Below, piece by piece: positions 23,806 to 35,809 of a stretch of DNA of 64,000 nucleotides (its first letter is position 1; every line of letters begins with the position of its first letter). The stretch comes from Bryoerythrophyllum caledonicum. Lineage: Eukaryota > Streptophyta > Bryopsida > Pottiales > Pottiaceae. The stretch is from positions 12,837,845 to 12,901,844 of the forward strand of contig OZ020524.1 in assembly GCA_963971425.1 (NCBI GenBank). Reading direction: 5' to 3'. Position numbers and translations under genes: made by a program. The notes under the pieces are model-generated. The model saw nothing but the letters and a program-made list of their open reading frames with translations, did no database searches and was not told where the DNA came from.

Positions 23806-24745
23806 CCTCTAAGGTACCGTGACAGTTTCACATCAAAAACACTTCAAAATAGTTGGATTCTAGTGCAATGAATAAAGAAGGAAACAAAAACTTTGATTTC
23901 TAGTTTTGATTGTAGGATCTCAAAAACGACTTATTCAATAACATACTAAAAAAAATCATAAACTTTGACCGCATGGATTGAAAGATTATTGTGTTTAAAG
24001 TCAAACAAATGGTTCATTTTCATCCCTGCGTTCAGTGGATCAGCAGACTTTGACTTCACTTGGTGTCAAATTTTTGCACTACACAAGGTCTTAATCCATT
24101 ACCATTGTATTAAGCATGATGTTAGTTCCTTATACACCAATTTTTAGAGGTAGAGGAGGGGTGTAGCATACTCAAAACAACTGTGCAAGGAGTGGAGGTT
24201 CAAAAATTTCCAATTCGCGTTTTAATTTTTTGTGAAAGTAATATGTTTTAGATTGATAATCCAAATGGCCAATAAAAAGATTTACACTACATATTGTTGT
24301 AGGGAAAAAAAAAATTTAAAATATGAATATCTCTAAGTTTTATGTGGAAAATAAGAAGTTTTTTGGTATCTTGCCCGAGAATGAGTGACAATGTGTGAAA
24401 TGTTTGACTTGGGTTAATATGCTATTTTTCAGTAAAGACAAGAACCTTCTTTTGACATTATGAAAAGAAAAAATATTACTTGCTAGTATTGAAAATCTCA
24501 CATTCAATAGAGTGTCCTAGCAAAGGTTTTTGGAGGTGCCCAAAGTGCCCACTCTCCCCATTTGAAATTCAAAACCCTAGAACTTTTTCATTATATGTCG
24601 GATTTAGGAAAAATTGTTCTCCCATTGAGGTCTTAGTAATGTCCTTCTACAATAAAAATTTCAAAGTGGAATGTTGGAAGTTGACACCATATAAACCTGA
24701 CCAAACTTTCAAAAAGCCCATTTTTGACACTTGGTCCTTTAGGGG
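23806..24745 (-). mobile_element. 0.9-kb TTAA element, both ends present
   Basis: TTAA lies at 23802-23805 and 24746-24749, and the element is 940 bp. In this orientation the family's right end comes first (CCTCTAAGGTACCGTGACAG) and the left end last (GACACTTGGTCCTTTAGGGG). There is no coding capacity. Confidence 0.75.
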
Positions 24746-24814
24746 TTAAGAGGTATCATATTAATCCAACGGAGGTTGGTTGTTTATGAGTTTACGTTTG
24801 TGTAGAAGTATAGA

Positions 24815-25340
24815 CATTGTATGTTGGATAGCGGTGGTATTAATTTTTGTAAATGTCTTTTAAACTCGATTACTATGGATATTGAATGTTTTTCCAAGAC
24901 TTTTCATAGAGGGGATAAAGGTAGTAGCTCTAGCTCCAATGGCTACAACAATAAGGGGGTAAATTTTCCATCCAAGAGTTGCAATGTCATTAATAAATGG
25001 TTGGTTTTGTGAATTTTGTTTTCAATTGCTTCCAGAGAAAATCTATCATTACAATATTTGAATTCGATAAATTGGATAATAAGTTTCTTATTTATGTGAT
25101 CCGGTGGGGGGTCTTAATATGGTACTCTTTTAATGCGTAGTATGTCTGGTTTAAATTTGGCATGACAATGACATCTTTGGGTTCCACAAGTGCATGGAAG
25201 TAGCCATAGGGGTACCGTGTTTTCTTGTGGGTAGTTGTTGGAGGTTCCGGCGTTCATAAGTAAAAAGCACGGCTTTTCTTATGTATTGTTGGGTGTGTTT
25301 TTAGTAAGTTTGGCATGAAGCCGGGGGTTGTTTTTATGTC
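24815..25340 (-). pseudogene. Degraded coding remnant, unidentified
   Basis: On the minus strand, the frame near 25190-25080 reads PCTCGTQRCHCHAKFKPDIL, then IKRVPY, a stop, and DPPPDHINKKLIIQFIEF. After a frameshift near 24985 it continues INDIATLGWKIYPLIVVAIG and SILLHKRKL. The Cys/His cluster followed by conserved-looking hydrophobic blocks looks like a real protein end, perhaps the C-terminus of a retroelement polyprotein. I do not recognise it with certainty. Confidence 0.35.
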
Positions 25341-25619
25341 TCCACCAAGTAGAAGTAGAAGTTTGCAATGGATAATTTTAATTGAGTGTAAGATATTTAT
25401 TTATTTATTTTTATGTTTATGATTTTTGTGTTTTATTTGGTGTTATGTGTGGTAATTGGGGTGCATATTGTATCTCGTGACCAATTATTTCTTTAAGGTT
25501 CAGCTATGTTGTCACTATTTGGGCATTTGTTTTTGTTTGAATTTATAATAAATTTAGTTTTGCTATTTATGGTTTGGATTTAGATACTTATAGTCATATC
25601 TTTTCCTAGTTTAGTATAT

Positions 25620-25760
25620 GTATATGTTTTTTATTGTGTTGTTGTTGTTGGTTATTGTTTTTGTTTTTGTTTTTGTTTTTGTTTTTATTTTGTTTTTATT
25701 TTGTTTTTATTTTGTTTTTAATTTTTTTTAATTTTTTTAATTTTTGGTAAAAAAATTAAT
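25620..25760 (+). repeat. GTTTTT / ATTTT microsatellite
   Basis: A GTT run (25637-25650), then GTTTTT repeats, then an 11-bp GTTTTTATTTT period, then a T-rich tail. Confidence 0.85.
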
Positions 25761-25919
25761 GTACTTTGATGTTTTGTTTTTTATTAAAAAATTAATATAC
25801 TTTGATTTTTGTTTTAGTGGTTTATAGGTTTTGGGGGAGATATATTATTGTATATATACATGCTATAGCATATTTGTCCATTGTAGCATTGTTTAACACT
25901 ATTAGTTTGACATGTCCAT

Positions 25920-27475
25920 CTTGCTTTCTATGGCTCATTGCTCACGTTCCAACGCTTGTGTTTCCATGGCCATGATGGTTTGGATGAGTTGGGATTGAAG
26001 AGTGGACATTTTCCCTCTAAGGTTCTTGACCATGGATGCTTGTACCATATCCGCATAATTCTTTGTTTCTTGAACAATCTCCCCTTTCATAGTCTTGATT
26101 TCTCACCGAAGTTGTCCAACAGTAACTCCGTTACCCTTTGTTGGGCCATTCCCCATAGCAATGACCGCGTTCGCTAGTGCCAAGTTCACATCCGTGAATC
26201 CTAACTTTGCAAGGACCTCTGCACTTGGTTTGTTGCTACCATCTAAACTTTTAAGATGGGATGTAACATGATGTATTTACTTCGGAGTGGTTTTCTTTGT
26301 TTTACAAACTTTATATACACCGCCGCATTAGACATTCAATATTGCAAGTTCCTATGTGCCTTCCATGCACAAATTTGAAGTATGTATTAACCACATTCTC
26401 CTCCCCTAGAATGGATTTGATCCCATCGGCAAGTTCTTTCTCACTTTTTGTTTTCTTTAAGTTTTTAACAATGACAACTAGGCAGTTCTTTTTTGCAATC
26501 TCATCCTCATCCATCTTCCAAATTGCAAAGACAGACACAAAGATCTCATTAGAAAATGAGATTTTATATTCTTTCACTTTGGCCGCTTGCACCGGGGAGG
26601 GAGTTTTGATCCATGCAAATTCAGAGAATCCTTTCTTTTCGACTCTGGTTATTTCAAACTCGTCACCTCTTCCAAAGCTATCTCTCACAATTTCCGCATC
26701 CAAGTCATACCACTCTTTGTTGACTAAACTTGGACCAGAGATTTTTATCGAGAGGAGGTGTGAGAAGGCCAAGGAGTCCTATGTTTTGTATTCTTTCCCT
26801 ATGTGAGGAATTCCTTCATTTAGAATGAGAATGAAGGGCCTCATCCCTTGCAAAAGTCCTTTTCCATCCACTTTTGGATGTTTAAGGTGCAATTTGATTG
26901 TACCATTCCAATGATCACTCTTGTGATGGCATAGTATGGCAATTGGCTCTCCAATATCTCTGCCAATGGAAATATCTATTTCCTTACATCTCTCCTTTAC
27001 CATTTTCATGATCACATTCCTAGTCTAGATCTGCTCACCAAATTCATAGTGAATAGAGACATGATAGTTTAGGGCAAAACCATGAGAATCCACCTTAACT
27101 TTACTAGGGAATTGGGTAGGTTAATGTGATTGCCCACCTTCTCCTTGATCTTATCGAGGGCCATTTCTATTGGGGAACAAATGAGTAGGAGGGGAAAGCT
27201 TTAAAGCTCTCACCTGCCTCTTTCAAATAGGGCATTTTTTGACCAACTCTTCTATAGCAACAATGGAAAATTTGGGCATTTTTTTGCATTTTTTCCAAGG
27301 TGTTCATTTTGTGAAACCCGAGCCAAAATTTGGGTTAAGGCAAATTTGTTGCTTCAAATGGGTACTTGCAACAACTACAGCATTATGATTTTTTGGGTTT
27401 CATTATCAACACAAAGACTCTCCTCTACAACCTCTTTGAATAAGCGCTTGGAAGAAGCTGGAATTTAAGACATGT
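25920..27475 (-). pseudogene. Degraded coding remnant, unidentified
   Basis: On the minus strand the sense can be followed over 1.5 kb with lesions: PASSKRLFKEVVEES near 27455; then 27015-26311 in one frame with a single TAG at 26781-26779; then LDGSNKPSAEVLAKLGFTDV near 26250, ending in a stretch rich in Gln/Met/Glu near 25940. The central part includes FGRGDEFEITRVEKKGFSEF and VFAIWKMDEDEIAKKN. It is about 500 residues in all. I know no family for it. It may be the first ORF of the same element as the remnant at 24.8-25.3 kb, since strand and spacing agree. Confidence 0.4.
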
Positions 27476-27599
27476 TGTAACAAACACAAATATGAGAGTT
27501 ACTAGGGTTTGTGCAGATGGTTAACGCGTTACTCTTAATCACCTTGGGTCTACCCTCTCCCCTCAATATACTTTGAGAGCTTGTTGAGAGCAAAACTAT

Positions 27600-30500
27600 C
27601 AAGGAGTGAAGTGAAAAACATGCAATAAGACTTTTGGGACTCTTATTGCTCCTTGTACACATACACTATTGAGACATATCCTTTAATGGGTTCTACCCTT
27701 TTGTATCCAAATTTTTTAATAATGATGGTCAAAGATTGAAAGATTTTGGGATTGCATAATAAGTCCTACTTTCAGCAAAACACAATGGAGGGATTTTAGG
27801 AAGGAAATAACCCGAATGTTTTCCTAGAGGTGGGCTTCGAGGAGTTGTAGGTGACTTCTTACATTGGAATAGGCGATGGCTATTATGTTCACTCCGACTA
27901 AAAAAAACATGGATAAGTCCTGCAATTGTTAGTGTCCAACATGTCACCACGACTTGTCTCCTCTTGGACTTAGGGCAACCTCCTCGAGTTTGTACTGATA
28001 CTCTGCGGATGGAGGGTTTGAGATGTCTTTGACTCTTTGTTGCTTCAGGTTGTGACTCTGTGTCTCCACTACGGGTTGCAGTTGCACTTGGTTCGGGCTA
28101 CGCCCAGCTCCTGCCGTGACATAACACTCTCTCTAGTCTTTTCTTTGTTCGCTCTGGTATTGCGGACACTCTTTTCTTGACTGTTGTATGGCGTTTTTAT
28201 TGTACTCTAGCCTCCTTGTCATCTTGTTGCATTGCTCCGTAGTTTTGATGTGTCGCACCTTGGTCTGTGTTGTGGAAGTGCTCGGTTAGAATGCTGCGGG
28301 TCTTGATGCGTGCACAAGCTATGGGGGTGTATATATGTGTGAGTGAGATAAAATGTTGGGTTTAGCGAGTGGCATCACATGGGCAAGGGTTTGTATTAGA
28401 TCTACATAGGCAAAAGATTAAAAAAAACAGTGAGGGAAGCTTTGCTCTTTACTATTAGAGTACAACTATGTTGTGGTGGCTAGTAGTTGTTCTCACTAGT
28501 GTGCCTTCTTTGCGGCAGAGGACCCATGGGCAACGCCTTGTCCTCCCAAGGAGGTTGTGTGGGTGGAAGCAAGCTAGGGTGGAGCACTTAGTACGTCACG
28601 AGCAGTTTTTTCAGGGAGTCCCAAACTTCAATGGCCGGATTAGTAGTGCTCCCAATGCAAAACTACTAATGTTTTTGGCAATGATGTTAGCAATACTAAT
28701 GAATATTATAAAACTATTGTGCTTTACTCCAAAAAACATTGGGAACACATAAATATATGTACTTTTTTAACTTTCAGAAAGTACATCACAGTCTGGAAAA
28801 AAACAACAAAAGTACAAATATCATGTTGTTTGACAAAAGATAGTACAAATTCACACTTAGATAATGGAAGAACATGTTTAAAGCCTTCAAATGCACATCA
28901 AAAGTTGTGATAATTTTTAGTCGCTCATTGTGATTTTTACGGTCAAAGTGCTAAAATTATTTTTGGGCAAAATATACTCAAAAATGATCCAAACTTCGTT
29001 TTTTTTTAGTATCCAGTTGTTTTAAGGGGATCCCCATGTGGGTAGCAAATTGATTTTCAAGTAATATGAGTAAAAGGTGGCAAACAGAAACACCTTCCAC
29101 TCTCGCAAAGGTACAAATTTTGTACAAATTAAACCTCACTAACGCCTCCAAAAACTACAATAGGCGAGACTTTCGAGGCTCCTAAAGTTGCGCGTGTCAC
29201 ACCACCTGCGAGACTTTAGGAATGCTAAAAATATTCATTTATATACTCAATGTACACAAGGCAAATTGGATCCCAAAGAAGGGTTGACTTTTACCACTTT
29301 TTTGGTACAATAGGTTGTCCGAAAGTGCACCCACCTTAGTGTGCTTCTACCCGTGTATGCGCGGTGTCGTCGGAGCTCACATAGTATGTCAAGATAAGAG
29401 GGTTTTACAAAGAGTGAGGTATGTGATTTATACCTCGTTGTATGAATTGAATTTTGATGGGGCTTACTGTAGATAAGGAAAGTCTTTGTTTTGAGAGTTG
29501 TTGGCCGCTAGGATTAGTTGCTGTAAATTTGATAGATGGCCGTTAAATTTAGATTTGATGGTTGTGATGGCTGCAACATAGATGTAGACCCGATTCTTGC
29601 TATGTCTTGTCGTTCTTTTGGCTGCTGTAGATAGGAGTTTGCCTTGGTGCATGCATTGCTTGGATTTTGATGCGGTTGCTTTGTCCTTGGTGTCGTGATC
29701 CTCGATGGTGATAAGCATGTTATTTGTATCTGCCAGCATACTTGTTGATGAGCGTCGTTTGACTTCTGCAGCTTTCTTTCCTCGTGGTTGACATCGACTT
29801 GCTCTTGTTGTCGGTTTTTTCTTCTTTTACACCTTCTCATCTTGGTTCTTGCGCGTCCATCGGTAGCCTCGTAGGTGGTGTTCATAGGTCCCATCTAATG
29901 CCCTGGGATGGTGTGTAGATGAGATCAAATGTCAAAGAAGTAAGAATGCTTATGAGTAGAAGTCAGCTAGGATACTCACTTTTGGGCCAAAAAACTATAC
30001 CTAAAAGTATGCTTTTTTGGGCAAAACAAACTTAATTTTGCCCAAATTAATGGAAAAAAATGTTTTCTTAAGAAAAAAGTATGCTTCAAGATGGATCTAA
30101 GCATGGTGTATCTAATTGGATAAGAAATTGAAGCAAGAATCAACATTGATTCCTATTTTAGAAGCCCTAAAAAAATATCCTGTTTTTTAGCAATAAAAGT
30201 GAAAATAAGTTTCTAATCTAGAATTTTCAATTATTATATATGGACACATTGTAGCGTGAATGTGTCACAATTTTTTTAGAAGTATTTAGCTTCCTAGAAC
30301 CCTCAAAATAAGAATATTTGGTAAATGTCATATACTTGTGACAGGTATATACTGATGAAAGATATACCTATATTGGCCAAACCGTAAGTCAGAACTCAAC
30401 ATTTTTGAGATTTTTGTACTTCAAGTCAAGGCAACTATCACATTCTATCAATAGAATTCTAGGATCGGTCCCACATTTGCACTATGCAGTAATAGAAGGT

Positions 30501-31400
30501 TTGTGACTCTTTCCAAAACGACTTGTGACACTATAAATATACCACCTTAGTGGACTTTTACCCTTATGTGTTTGCCAACATACCCAATTGATGATCTTGG
30601 TCTTGCGTTCTTGATTTCTTGTTTTTTCTTTACTTTCAGTAGTCAAGTCTTCAAGTCTTTGCTGCAACTTTGTCTCTTGCCTTCTTTTTTGCCATGTTCC
30701 TTCATGCCTTCTAGCTTGCGTGTATTTGCTTGGTGCTTCTATTCTTTCTTTGTGTCAACATGTCCTACTGGAGTTGGTGCTTCTTTGAATAATCTTGTTT
30801 TCTTTGGAGTTTTGACGATTGTTGCATGTGGCGTGGGTATTGTCGTGTAAATTCTTTTGACCTCTTCTGCTTGTTGCTAGGAGTGCGGATGGCATGACGA
30901 TCTCATGTGACATGTTGCGGTGAAGAGTAGGTTTGTGTTGTCTTGGGTGTTTTTGGTCTTGATCAAGTTGTACTTATAATACTCTTCCTACATGTGAGGC
31001 TCTTCAAATAAGCTAGTCCATTTTTGGCGTGCTTGTTGTCTTGCTTATGGGGAGGCACGGTCGTTGAGTCGGTGCCGCAGTTGTAGTACTGCGGTGATTG
31101 TGTCGCCTTGATCTTGTTGCTTGTGATTGTTTGCGTCCCCACATCTTATAGGTGTTGTTGTGGTAGTACACTTCTTTCTCAGTCCTTGTGACCTGTGGGC
31201 AAGACGTGTCCGTCAGATTGTGCTTGCTTGTTTTTGTTTTTGTGATGCATAATGACGTTGTTGTTGGTCTTTATTTGCGTCCGCCTCCTCTTTTGTATTA
31301 ATTGCCTTTTGTTTTGTCGCCATTTTGTATGGGTGTTGTGGATTAGGGCAGCTTAGTCTTTATAGTGTTGATTTTTTCGTGTCAACACAATACGATGGAA
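27600..31400 (-). pseudogene. Lys/Gln/Thr-rich degraded coding remnants
   Basis: Several minus-strand stretches (28320-27960, 29894-29464, 31322-30600) code for Gln, Lys, Arg and Thr-rich peptides broken by scattered stops. One begins MATKQKAINTKEEADANKDQ near 31322. The plus strand is correspondingly T/G-rich. Strand and style suggest remnants of one or more ORFs of an unknown element. No catalytic motif is visible. Confidence 0.3.
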
Positions 31401-32526
31401 GTTAAGAGTGCTAATATGGATTGTTGATGATTGGAGCAGGTTATGGCTTGGAGATGGTTGGTTCCCAATTCAGTTCTTTGTTGGTGAAAGTTTGGTGTGT
31501 CTTGAGGGAGTAGCGTTGGTGGTCAGCTCCTTAGCTCAAAGTGATTACACTTTAGTCTATGGGTTGCGTACTCCGGGTTTCTAGTCCGGTCCATAACGTC
31601 GTGCTTGGTCTGTAACATCGCGTCTACGTGTCGTTGTAGGCATAGGTGTTGCAAATGGGGTGTGAACTCTGGATGTAGGACGAGTTGTGGAAGGTGTGTA
31701 CCTTCTGACAATCTGGTGGTGGTTGTCGGCGTTTCTTCACTTGGGGCGTCTGGTATAGTCTTACAATTTGTAGGTCCTTGCTATAGTAGCTGTATTTCAT
31801 GGAATACAAACTTGTAAAAGATTGTAGGACAAGAATAAAAGTAATGATTGTAAGACAACAAAGGTTTAGATTGAACATAGCTGACTGCTTTTGCTTGAAT
31901 GATTGTGTTTGCACCTGAATGTAACTATAATGGCTTGGATGTTTTGGTGTGTGATGTGCGATATTTTCTCATGAGATTCAAATCCAAATCTGGTATACTC
32001 AGATCTGCAATTGGGGTAATAGATCTAGTTGGATCCAGGCCAACATTGAGCCCGTCTACAGACTACTCCATGTACCAGACACATATCGTATCAACAACCC
32101 AATGCGAACTTTGTATTTGCAGATCTGGATCCCCTAGTCCCTATCCAGTGTTAAATCACGCACATTCTTCAGCAACCTAGCATACATGAGAGGGACTAGC
32201 AACAAGGCCCATCACCTCTTGTTGTCTCGTGTTTGCAACACGCTTAACATCCAAACCTCACCTCACGAGGAAATACGGAACTACTCTTCCCTCATCTTGG
32301 GTCGTAGAACCTAACAAACTAGATGGGATTGTTATTTTTTCCACAACAATATGTGGTGTAAACCTTCTTATTGATTATTCAGATTATCAATCTAATACAT
32401 ATGTTCACAAGAAATTAAAACGTGAATTAATTAGTTTTGAACCTCCACTCCTTGCACATTTGTTTTGAATATGCTACACCCCTCTTCTACTTCTAAAAAT
32501 TGGTGTATAAGGAACTTACATCATGC
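31401..32526. other. No gene seen
   Basis: T/G-rich DNA with short frames of no recognisable family. The last 150 bp resembles the middle of a 0.9-kb TTAA element (AACATATGTTCACAAGAAATT, GAATATGCTACACCCCTC), so a truncated copy probably ends at 32526. Confidence 0.4.
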
Positions 32527-32530
32527 TTAA

Positions 32531-33428
32531 CCCCTCACGAACCAAGTGTCCCTTGGAGGGACGATTTTGATCTTGGGAAGGTTCCTAAAATTCAAAAAAA
32601 TATATTCTTTCTGAATTTTTTACACTAGATCTTCCCTGATAAGAGCTTTGTGGAGATACATGTATGTTTTTTTTTGGATTCATGGTTTGAAAGTTAATAC
32701 CACTCAAAGTTTAAAATGGAGACTCGAGGCATTTCAAAAATACTACTAAGGGTTTCTATTGACATTGAGATTTTCATACATATAGAGAATATTACTTTCT
32801 TTGAAGTTGTCAAAAAGGATTCTTGTCTTTAGTGTAATAAAACATTTCAACTCAAGTCAAACTTTTTACACATTTCGGGCAAGTGGGGAAAAAAACTACT
32901 TCTTTTCTTTTCTATAAAACCTAGAGATCTTCATATTTTTCACTTTTTATTTTTCCCACAACAATATGTAGTGAGAACCTTCCCATTGACCGTTCACAAA
33001 AAATAAAATGTGAGTTGACAATTTTTAAACCTTCACTCCTTGCACACTTGTTTTGAATATGCTACATCCCTTCTCTACCTCTAAAAATTGGTGTATAGAG
33101 AACTAACATCATGCTTAACACAATGGTACAAGATTTTGACCTTGTGTAGTGCAAAAATTTGATGCCAAGGGAAGTCAAAGTCTGCTGATCCACTCGACGC
33201 AGGGAAGAAAATGAACCATTATCTTGACTTCAAACACTATAATCTTTCAATCCGTGCGATCACAGTTTATGAATTTTTTGAATATGTTAATTAGTAAGTC
33301 TTAATTGAGATCCTACGGTCAAAACTATAAATATAAGGTTTTGTTTCTAAATTCTCTCCTTAGTCATTGCACTAGAATCCACAATTTCGAAGGTTTTTTG
33401 GTGTGAAATTGTCATGGTCCTTTAGGGG
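32531..33428 (+). mobile_element. 0.9-kb TTAA element with tandem right-end duplication
   Basis: TTAA at 32527-32530 precedes CCCCTCACGAACCAAGTGTC. The right end GGTCCTTTAGGGG is followed by TTGA (33429-33432). The last 310 bp (33118-33428) recurs immediately as 33433-33741, ending GGTACCTTAGGGG before TCAA. It carries the occupied-site comparator GCTTAACACAATGG at 33115-33128. Confidence 0.75.
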
Positions 33429-33432
33429 TTGA

Positions 33433-33741
33433 CGCAATGGTAATGGATTTAGACCTTGTGTAGTGCAAAAATTTGACACCAAGTGAAGTCAAAGTCTGAT
33501 GATTCACTCAACAAAGGGAAAATAATAAAACATTTTCTTGACTTCAAACGCTATAATCTTTCAATCTGTGCGGTCAAAGTTTATGGAATTTCGTGAGTAA
33601 ATTACTTAATAAGTCTTATTTGAGATCCTATGATCAATACTAGAAGGGAAAAAAAGTTTGTGTTTCCATCTTTCTTCATTGCACTAAAATCCAACAGCTT
33701 TGAAGTGTTTTTGGTGTGAAATTGTCATGGTACCTTAGGGG
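33433..33741 (+). repeat. Duplicated right third of the TTAA element
   Basis: It repeats the preceding 310 bp: GCAATGGTAATGGATTTAGA, GTGAAGTCAAAGTCTG and GTGTGAAATTGTCATGG. Confidence 0.75.
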
Positions 33742-33764
33742 TCAATCTATCACAGTCGTAGATT

Positions 33765-33850
33765 CATCCAGGGCCTCATGTTAAATCTCACCCTACCTTT
33801 TCATTATTCTTTCCTCTTCAGGAAGGACTTTTAGGAAAACTCTGTAGTGT
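33765..33850 (+). repeat. Dispersed repeat, partial copy
   Basis: AAATCTCACCCTACCTTTTC and ACTTTTAGGAAAACTCT match parts of the repeats at 38288-38545 and 54362-54610. Confidence 0.5.
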
Positions 33851-34016
33851 TGGTGTACTCATTGGTGGTTTCATGCCATCTTTCCGGTCGTGGGATAACT
33901 CCAAACATACTCGACTCCGTGACACAGCTTTACAGTTGTGAAACAGCCAATAGAAAGCACGCAGTCTGCGCTGTGTTTGGCCTAGACGACAGAAACTGTA
34001 GTTTGACTCGCGCGAG

Positions 34017-34057
34017 GTCAGACAAACTCTTGTACTGCGGAAAAGAGTTTGCCTGAC
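34017..34057. other. Strong 15-bp hairpin
   Basis: GTCAGACAAACTCTT (34017-34031) and AAGAGTTTGCCTGAC (34043-34057) pair at 14 of 15 positions around an 11-nt loop. It is in a GC-richer 200-bp patch with no gene. Confidence 0.6.
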
Positions 34058-34184
34058 TGGTTGCTCTCAACAATTTTCTTCACTCTGACATCAACATAGG
34101 GGCGGAGAAAAAGTAGATTCATGGTTCTCACTCCAATCATCTGAGAATCTTGCATGCAATTGAATCAGCCAGGTCTCCAAGCCT

Positions 34185-34232
34185 TGCATGCAAATATCAT
34201 GACTTGCATTCAAATATCATGACTTGCATTTA
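34185..34232 (+). repeat. 20-bp tandem repeat
   Basis: About 2.5 copies of TTGCATTCAAATATCATGAC. Confidence 0.8.
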
Positions 34233-34380
34233 GACACCCTGTGCGCTTGCTAGTGGCATATGTTTGAACCCCGTGGTTTTATGTCGCTCTGGAACATGGC
34301 ATAACATCATGCCTGGAAATTTCTTACGGTGCCAGCCATACTCTGCCATCGCATCACACTTCTCTGGCTTCTGATTCAGC

Positions 34381-34530
34381 GCAGGGTGGAATGACCCCCA
34401 AGGGGATGGACGATGGACGGAGATGGATGGGGTCATCCCCTTTCCCATAGCTCCCCTCAAACCCTAAACCCTAAAATCCACACAAAACCCTAAATTCTAA
34501 ACTTTACTCCATGAACCATGAATCCTGAAA
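34381..34530 (+). repeat. Dispersed repeat with telomere-like CCCTAAA words
   Basis: GGATGGACGG, GAGATGGATGGGGTCAT and then AAACCCTAAACCCTAAA (plant telomere-type units) followed by CATGAACC. A second copy lies at 42297-42480 with the same order of blocks. Confidence 0.65.
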
Positions 34531-34700
34531 ATCTAGTCGTTGGGGAGCGGGGAGGGGATGACTCTTCATCCATTTCTGTCCATCGCTTTGGAAGGCAGCA
34601 AGGCATTCCTCCTTGACCCTTTGCATCTGCGCGGAGTTCGTGTTTGTCATTCTTTCACCATAGAATTTCCATCTCCATGAAATTTGCATGAACACTCAGT

Positions 34701-34908
34701 CATGGTGTACGCATCGGTCAATTTTGGACACTCTCTACCGAATTATTAGTTTTTCCAAATTCACAGTGGTTCCGACACTATGAATATCACCCAGGTATTT
34801 CATGAGTATCACCTAGATATCACATGGGATTCCTTGAATTTTCCAGATTTTTTGGATAGTCTCCATTGTGAATTAATTATGCATGAAGCTCATCAACGCA
34901 TAGGGTAG
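34701..34908. mobile_element. CTACCC-type MITE, diverged copy
   Basis: It has the same layout as the clearer element at 61109-61346, with internal TATCACCTAGAT and TTAATTATG words in the same order. The right terminus complements to CTACCCTATGCG. Confidence 0.5.
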
Positions 34909-35361
34909 TGGTAGGATCGTTGTTATGGACTACAAGAAGAATGTGCATATTTTATTTAGATCTTGACCATATGGATGTCAAGATACTTATCTATAAAGTG
35001 AAGAGAGAGATTTCTTTTGCGCTTACTCAACCTCTATAGGCCCAAGAGTCCCGTCCGGAGATTGTAAGAGGGGACTCTTAGACCTTTAGGGGTTAATACG
35101 GTCAACATACTTTTATTCTTGTAAAATGAACTTTTTGTGGTCTGAGAAATTTCAATGCTTTGCCATCACAATTCCATGTCATGGTAGGTGCTTATCTACC
35201 AAATTCTTGAAGTAGGGAATGGTATCTTAGAACCTTCAAAAATATTGCTAGGGAAGGAGGTTCATACACATGTAATTAATTTCTGTTTTAAATATAAAAT
35301 TTCAGTTCAAATGGCGATCATATATTTTATTCAAGTATCAAGAAGAGTAAGAAGAGTAACT

Positions 35362-35453
35362 CTGGTGACTGAAAGAGACCAGCGTGAATGAAGTGTCTAT
35401 TTGTTCCACCTCTAGACTTAAGTCCACGGGACAAAAGAATAGAAGGATAGAAC
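35362..35453 (+). ncRNA. Double-hairpin repeat, copy 2
   Basis: Hairpin 1 pairs CTGGT with ACCAG and CT with AG around GAA (35362-35382). Hairpin 2 (35403-35453) pairs GTTC with GAAC, TCTA with TAGA and GTCC with GGAC around ACG. It is the most diverged copy and still folds. Expression is not known. Confidence 0.4.
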
Positions 35454-35809
35454 TCAAGAATCAACTAAATTTGAAAAGATTGAAAAAAATTATATCCTCA
35501 AATGTCAAAGAATGATTATTTCAGATTTGGTGACTCTTGATAAAAAGATTACTCTTGTAGCAAATATTTTGAACCACAGAAAGGAATTTTCAACAACTTG
35601 TATTATTCACTTGTATTCAAATCCTATAAGGAGGAGAAGATTGTAAGGTAATTGCTCGAATCATCTAAAGTGAAATTATTATTACTATTATTTGTATAAT
35701 TTTAGATGTCATTTTTTCCATCAAATATATAGTGGGTGACATTTTACATATCGACAAAGCTCTTCAAATTCCCTAGAATAAAAATCAGTTCTTTAAACTT
35801 CACAATTAA

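Noticed and set aside
28468..28752. 94-residue plus-strand frame
   Set aside because: No domain or family, and it starts inside low-complexity DNA; likely chance.
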